DNA of 64,000 nucleotides from Winogradskyella sp. J14-2 (GTDB lineage: Bacteria > Bacteroidota > Bacteroidia > Flavobacteriales > Flavobacteriaceae), in NCBI RefSeq assembly GCF_001971725.1, contig NZ_CP019388.1, positions 3,180,501-3,244,500 of the forward strand, read 5' to 3'. Below, one piece after another: positions 59,714-64,000 of this stretch (its first letter is position 1; each line of letters starts with the position of its first letter). The position numbers were made by a program, and so were the translations under genes. The notes under the pieces are model-generated. The model worked only from the letters and a program-made list of their open reading frames with translations, did not search any database and was not told the DNA's origin.

Positions 59714-61188
59714 TTTAGAGCTTTGAGAAATTTTTCTGCGTTATTAAAATGGTTGTCTAAAGTGTCTTTTTTCATGCGATCTAGGTTACCCAAGAGCATA
59801 CCTAATCTAGGATTGCTCTCAAAAAACTCACGATGTTTATCCATAAAAGTCCAAAACAAGCCATCCCAAGTCTCTTGCCATTTGCCTTTACTGTAGTTGC
59901 TCATTTTCATTATGTAGTTGCTGCTGCTTATGTATGGTTTTGTAGACATTAAACCACCATCGGCAAACAGACTCATGCCATACACATTTGGTACCATTAC
60001 CCAATCGTAGGCATCTATAAATAATTCCATAAACCATTGGTAGACTTCATCTGGATCGAACTCGCAAAGCACCATAAAATTGCCAAGAATCATTAGACGT
60101 TCTATATGGTGAGCATAACCCGTTTTTAATACTTTTTTTATAACATCGTCTACGGGTTTTATACCAGTAGAACCATCGTAAAATGATGAAGGAATTTTTC
60201 GATCAAAATTCCAGAAGTTTTTGGTGCGTTCTTCTGTGCCTTTTACTTCGTAAACACCTCTTATAAATTCGCGCCAACCTAAAATTTGCCTTACAAAACC
60301 TTCTGTTGAATTGATTGGCACATCATTGTCTTTGGCATAAGTAATGGCTTTCTCAATAACGTTTGAAGGATTTAGCAAACCAACATTAATCAAAGGCGAA
60401 AGTAAACTATGATTTAAAAAATGCTCTTCCTTTACAATGGCATCTTCATAAACGCCAAATTCATGAAAGCGGTACTCAAAGAACTGTTGCAACCATGCTT
60501 CAGAGGATTCAAAATCTATAGGATAATTGATGAAGTCATTTAGTTCACCATAATGATTATTAAAATGTTTTTCTGTGTACTTTATAGCCTCCTCGTAGTA
60601 TTCAGACCGTTCGGGAAATTGAATATTTGGTGGTGTTTTGTCTTTTGGGTATTTCTTTCTGTTTTCAGAATCGTAAGTCCATTTACCACCTTCAGGTTCT
60701 TTGGAAACCATTAAAATGTCTCGTTTTTTTCGTTGTTCTTTATAAAATGAAGTTTGAAAAAATTTCTTTTTTGAAGGTTTAAAAAATGAGCTGAGATCTT
60801 TTTTTGTATTGATAAACAGAGGACTTTCGTACCATTTAATTGTAATGTCTTTTGCAGTTGATTTAATGCGCTTTTCTAACCAATTGTCTGTTGGGTCAAT
60901 GACATGAAGCGTTTTTGCACCATTGTCAATCAGTTTGGGTATCAATGTTCTAATGTCGCTATCGTCTGAAGTTGCTTCAATATAATGAACAGTTTTACCT
61001 TTAGACTCTAAAAAATCAGCATACGCTTTCATAGACGCTCTATGGAACGCTATTTTTTGTTTATGAAATTTATACTGCTTAAAAAAAAGATATTCTTCAA
61101 TGAGGTAAATAGCGGCATCAATTTCTAGGATTGGAGAATCCTGAAATAATTGATGTGGAAATAGTAATATGTTGTCGTTCTTTTTCAT
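59710..61188 (-). CDS. PhrB/CryB-like (FeS-BCP-type) cryptochrome lacking cluster cysteines
   Basis: 492 residues. NILLFPHQLFQDSPILEIDA, KIAFHRASMKAYADFLESKG, LGWREFIRGVYEV, HHIERLMILGNFMVL and DAYDWVMVPNVYGMSLFADG place it with the bacterial (6-4) photolyase/FeS-BCP family (PhrB, CryB). Those enzymes bind a [4Fe-4S] cluster by four Cys, including a CxxC and a later Cys after the MSxY motif. Here the segment reads MSNYSKGKWQETWDGLFW and the whole protein has one Cys (375), so no four-Cys cluster can form. It is 4 bp coupled to the divergent photolyase downstream. Confidence 0.9.
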   Translation of the reverse strand: MKKNDNILLFPHQLFQDSPILEIDAAIYLIEEYLFFKQYKFHKQKIAFHRASMKAYADFLESKGKTVHYIEATSDDSDIRTLIPKLIDNGAKTLHVIDPTDNWLEKRIKSTAKDITIKWYESPLFINTKKDLSSFFKPSKKKFFQTSFYKEQRKKRDILMVSKEPEGGKWTYDSENRKKYPKDKTPPNIQFPERSEYYEEAIKYTEKHFNNHYGELNDFINYPIDFESSEAWLQQFFEYRFHEFGVYEDAIVKEEHFLNHSLLSPLINVGLLNPSNVIEKAITYAKDNDVPINSTEGFVRQILGWREFIRGVYEVKGTEERTKNFWNFDRKIPSSFYDGSTGIKPVDDVIKKVLKTGYAHHIERLMILGNFMVLCEFDPDEVYQWFMELFIDAYDWVMVPNVYGMSLFADGGLMSTKPYISSSNYIMKMSNYSKGKWQETWDGLFWTFMDKHREFFESNPRLGMLLGNLDRMKKDTLDNHFNNAEKFLKALK

Positions 61189-61194
61189 GTTTAC

Positions 61195-61212
61195 TTCCTG
61201 CGAAAGCAGGAA
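61195..61212 (+). repeat. Palindromic repeat, first of an inverted pair
   Basis: TTCCTGC and GCAGGAA pair around GAAA, just 6 bp upstream of the PhrB-like start codon. It matches, in opposite orientation, the element at 61331-61350. Confidence 0.75.
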
Positions 61213-61330
61213 TCTTATTTTGGTCTTACTATGTCTTTAGTTTTTTCGACCAACAAGATTTTTAAAACTTGAAGGTCGGCTAATTCTCATGTTACCAGCT
61301 TTGACTGTTAGATATACTTTTAGCCAAGAG

Positions 61331-61350
61331 ATTCCTGCCTTCGCAGGAAT
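61331..61350 (-). repeat. Palindromic repeat, second of an inverted pair
   Basis: ATTCCTGCCTTCGCAGGAAT is a perfect 8-bp stem with a 4-base loop, 4 bp beyond the DASH stop codon. With the copy at 61195-61212 it brackets the 166-bp intergenic gap, giving a larger potential stem-loop. Such elements are scattered in intergenic regions of Flavobacteriia genomes. Confidence 0.75.
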
Positions 61351-61354
61351 GGTA

Positions 61355-62659
61355 TTAAAACAAACTCGGTTGTAACCATAAATTTCTAAATTTTCCGTTG
61401 CTATCGTAACGCTCGGCTTGCAATTGCACATTGAATTTACGATCACGAGGATCGTTACCAACTCCTGCTACATACATCCAATTACCATAGTTGCTATGCA
61501 CATCATAATCGAGTAGGAGCGATTCAAAATACGCAGCACCTATACGCCAATCTAACTCTAACTCTTTGGCAAAATAGGATGCTACGTTTTGGCGACCTCT
61601 ATTGCTCATCCATCCGGTTTCTTTAAGTTCTATCATATTGGCATTTACAAAATCAGATGCTGTTTCGCCATCAATCCACCGTTGTATTTGCGTTTGATTT
61701 GTAGCCCAGTTATAGTCTTTTTTTAGAATGCCTTCGAGTTTAAAAATCTGGTTGCCGTGCTTTAGTGAAATGTATTTGAAATAGTCGCGCCAAATCAATT
61801 CAAAAATTAACCAGTAGGTCGATTGATTTTTATAATGTTCTTTTTCAAACTGCCTAACTTTCCAATAGATGGTTTTGGCAGAAATACTACCATTTGCCAA
61901 CCAAGGAGAGAATTTTGAACTATAATCCTTGCCCACCAAACCATTTCTGGTTTTCTTATAAAAACCTAATTTTTTTGTGTTGAAAAAATAGTCTTCCAGT
62001 CGGTTTTGAGCAGCAGTTTCACCTCCCTTAAAAGGAAATGCTGAGTGTGCATGCGTTTCAAAATTATTAAAACCTAAGTCTGTAAGTGATGGGATGTTTG
62101 TGCTATTTTCAATGTGATTACTTTCTGGTAGTTTAAGTGTTTCAACCTCAGGTCTTATACTGACATATTTTTCTAATTTTTTTCTGAAAACTGTAAAGAC
62201 TTGTGGTGTTTTAGAAATCTCAAAATTGATATCTTCAGGATTAAACAAAAATTGATTGTAAATATGATGCCAAGTCACATTGTAAATTTTTGCTTTAACT
62301 GCGTTTTCAGTGTCAATTTCTTCTTGCGTCCATTCTTTTTGAAGGTAAATTTCCTCGACATTTAGTGTATTACAAAGCCGTGGAATTATTACTTCAGGAT
62401 GCTCATAATAAACTAGCAATTCTATGTTGAGTTGACTAAGTTTCTCCTTTAAGTCTTTAATGGTTTCAATTAAAAATTGTGCTCTAAATTTTTCTGTTTT
62501 TCTAAAACCAAAAGCATCAATTTGAAACTGCTTAGGATCGAAACAATACACACCAAAAACAGTATTACCATTTTTAGTGGCTTCACTTAAAACAGCATTG
62601 TCAATGGTTCTCAGGTCATTTCTAAACCAAATCAGATTTTTTATGTCTTTCTTCTGCAT
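61355..62659 (-). CDS. DASH-type cryptochrome
   Basis: 434 residues. [20 protein letters not shown] begins the antenna domain; the DASH-specific motifs [65 protein letters not shown] and [20 protein letters not shown] with QAERYD are all present. DASH cryptochromes repair dimers in single-stranded DNA and may signal. The start overlaps the DUF2256 stop by 19 bp. Confidence 0.95.
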   Translation of the reverse strand: MQKKDIKNLIWFRNDLRTIDNAVLSEATKNGNTVFGVYCFDPKQFQIDAFGFRKTEKFRAQFLIETIKDLKEKLSQLNIELLVYYEHPEVIIPRLCNTLNVEEIYLQKEWTQEEIDTENAVKAKIYNVTWHHIYNQFLFNPEDINFEISKTPQVFTVFRKKLEKYVSIRPEVETLKLPESNHIENSTNIPSLTDLGFNNFETHAHSAFPFKGGETAAQNRLEDYFFNTKKLGFYKKTRNGLVGKDYSSKFSPWLANGSISAKTIYWKVRQFEKEHYKNQSTYWLIFELIWRDYFKYISLKHGNQIFKLEGILKKDYNWATNQTQIQRWIDGETASDFVNANMIELKETGWMSNRGRQNVASYFAKELELDWRIGAAYFESLLLDYDVHSNYGNWMYVAGVGNDPRDRKFNVQLQAERYDSNGKFRNLWLQPSLF

Positions 62660-62778
62660 TTTTCGCTACAATATTTTACGTTGTCCCAATTCTTTGCCCA
62701 TTTTTTGCGCCAAGTAAAAGGTCGCTCACAAACTGGGCATATCTTTGTGGGCAGATGTTGTTTTTTTACACCTCTCAT
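62641..62778 (-). CDS. DUF2256 small zinc-ribbon-like protein
   Basis: A 45-residue frame (ATG 62778, stop 62641-62643). [20 protein letters not shown] and [15 protein letters not shown] give two CxxC-like pairs (CPVC and CSEKC), the hallmark of DUF2256. This family is recurrently found next to cryptochrome/photolyase genes. It overlaps both neighbours: the DASH gene by 19 bp and the SDR/DUF2867 gene by 4 bp (ATGA), supporting translational coupling. Confidence 0.92.
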   Translation of the reverse strand: MRGVKKQHLPTKICPVCERPFTWRKKWAKNWDNVKYCSEKCRRKT

Positions 62779-64000
62779 TCGGGTTTTATTAAGGCATTAA
62801 TCATGCCTTTAAACACAAAGGCATGAAATGGTAAAACCATATACCAATATAATCTTCCCCAAAGTCCCTTTGGCCTAAATACGGCACGTTGGTAGAGTTT
62901 GTTTTTTACAATTTTAAATTCAAGCCAAGCTTCACCAGGTAAGCGCATTTCTGCAAATAGGAGTAGTCGCTTTTCTCCTCTGTCTGCAAAGAGCACGCGC
63001 CAAAAATCTAAAGGATCTCCAGCTTCAAGATAAGTGTCATGAGTACGTCCTCTTCTAAGACCAACACCACCAAAAAGTTTATCTACATAACCTCTAATTT
63101 TCCAGAGACTATTAAAACTGTACCAGCCATTACGTCCTCCAATACTCCAGATTTTATTTAAAGTATAATCTTCATTTTCTATGGTTCTAGAGCGTATATC
63201 TTTAAAACAGCCATACTGCGGTAATTCTATATGTTTAGATAGTTGATCTTTAAATCGTCCGCTGCTAACGGCGTCTTTCCAACTAGAGATTACACTATTT
63301 TGCTCTATTCTTTGAAATGCGAGATTAACAGCTTCTTTATACGATAATGGCTCAATATCTATATGCTTGTTAATATCGCTAGGCTTGCCGATGACTTCTA
63401 CTTTCATACTATCGACTAAGGCTTGGGCCAATTGAAATGATGTTGAAGTGACAAAATAGAGCCAATAAGATGACAGTTTTGGACTTAAAACAGGTAATGT
63501 GTATATATACCGTTTTAAACCACGCACTTCTGCAAATTGTAAAAGCATTTCCTTGTAGGTTAACACTTCAGGTCCAAAAATGTCATAGGACTTATTGTAA
63601 AGTGCTTCTTTACCTAGGGCTTGAGATAAGTAGGTGAGTACATCTCTAATACCAAGCGGTTGGGTTTTTGTATTCAACCATTTTGGTGTAATCATAACCG
63701 GTAGTTTCTCTACGATATCTCTTATAATTTCGAAGGAAGCACTACCACTACCTACAATAATTCCTGCTCTAAATGTTGTTAAGGCATAGCTGTTAGATTT
63801 TAAGGTTTCTTCAACTTGTAAGCGAGATTTTAGATGTTTAGAAAGTGAATCGTCGTTAACAATACCGCTGAGATAGATGACTTGCTTACATTCAGTAGCT
63901 TCAATAAGATTTTTAAAATTGTGAGCGCACTGACGTTCTAAATCCTCAAAATCGTCAGCATTTGTAGCCATGGAATGTATGAGGTAGTAAGCCGCATCTA
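62775..64000 (-). CDS. SDR/DUF2867 fusion oxidoreductase (N-terminus cut by window edge)
   Basis: The frame is open to the right edge: codons before an internal ATG at 63971 read DAAYYLIHS, a conserved part of this family, so the true start is outside. About 408 codons are visible. The NAD(P)-binding part ([38 protein letters not shown]) is followed by a DUF2867 C-terminal domain ([59 protein letters not shown]). Members lie in light/cryptochrome clusters; the substrate is unknown, a hydrophobic one is suggested by the second domain. Confidence 0.9.
   Translation of the reverse strand, partial: DAAYYLIHSMATNADDFEDLERQCAHNFKNLIEATECKQVIYLSGIVNDDSLSKHLKSRLQVEETLKSNSYALTTFRAGIIVGSGSASFEIIRDIVEKLPVMITPKWLNTKTQPLGIRDVLTYLSQALGKEALYNKSYDIFGPEVLTYKEMLLQFAEVRGLKRYIYTLPVLSPKLSSYWLYFVTSTSFQLAQALVDSMKVEVIGKPSDINKHIDIEPLSYKEAVNLAFQRIEQNSVISSWKDAVSSGRFKDQLSKHIELPQYGCFKDIRSRTIENEDYTLNKIWSIGGRNGWYSFNSLWKIRGYVDKLFGGVGLRRGRTHDTYLEAGDPLDFWRVLFADRGEKRLLLFAEMRLPGEAWLEFKIVKNKLYQRAVFRPKGLWGRLYWYMVLPFHAFVFKGMINALIKPE

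Noticed and set aside
61237..61461. 74-residue open frame containing IPAKAGIS
   Set aside because: That peptide is the translation of the palindromic repeat at 61331-61350; the frame overlaps the DASH gene and is not a real gene.
52791..62659. Photolyase genes as a simple tandem duplication
   Set aside because: The four proteins belong to clearly different subfamilies with different motifs, so clustering rather than recent duplication explains them.

Overview
The window is AT-rich, single-copy chromosomal DNA of a marine-type Flavobacteriaceae bacterium (Bacteroidota). Evidence for this includes a SusC/SusD pair, many lipoproteins with short signal peptides, type IX secretion (T9SS) C-terminal domains, TAnnTTTG-type promoter cores, an absence of obvious Shine-Dalgarno sites, and lineage-typical small families (DUF4290, DUF493, TIGR03643, DUF2256, Lacal_2735-type). 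No phage, insertion sequence, integrase or CRISPR array was seen.

Left end (1-5982): two minus-strand genes for large secreted proteins, one cut by the window edge and one a 1741-residue M14 zinc carboxypeptidase with a T9SS sorting domain. Both carry a nearly identical 37-bp element upstream.

Polysaccharide utilisation locus (6314-36986, all plus strand): a membrane-spanning one-component regulator (Y_Y_Y sensor plus LuxR-type HTH) precedes susC, susD and a surface lipoprotein with a duplicated LamG-like domain. A strong hairpin then separates these binding and transport genes from about 21 kb of tightly packed enzymes: two formylglycine-type sulfatases, a GH172 enzyme, two tandem GH144-type enzymes, two GH3 enzymes, GH2, GH43, two alpha/beta-hydrolase esterases, an endonuclease/exonuclease/phosphatase-fold protein and a sugar:proton symporter. 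The set points to a sulfated, probably acylated heteroglycan containing beta-glucosyl (possibly beta-1,2) and furanosyl units; no single described substrate explains it. Three hairpin-forming repeats sit only in the distal half of the locus, one of them inside a sulfatase reading frame. A bidirectional terminator ends the locus.

Middle (37116-52458): an iron-type TonB receptor and PepSY membrane protein behind Fur-box-like dyads; tRNA-Met; housekeeping genes (START-like protein, class IV aminotransferase, YqgE, HU, fmt, RecQ, AAA ATPase, DUF493, DUF4290, murA); then an AraC-type regulator with a 21-bp-spaced direct repeat upstream, heading a small operon of secreted proteins.

Right end (52791-64000, all minus): a light/UV-response cluster in two probable operons. 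It holds four different photolyase/cryptochrome-family proteins (class I, a divergent class, a PhrB-like protein that has lost the iron-sulfur cysteines, and DASH) together with folE, TspO, a glutathione peroxidase, an SRPBCC protein, an SDR whose catalytic tyrosine is replaced, TIGR03643, DUF2256, an SDR/DUF2867 protein cut by the window edge, and small proteins of unknown role. An 8-bp inverted repeat lies in the promoter of the second operon; the regulator itself is not in the window.
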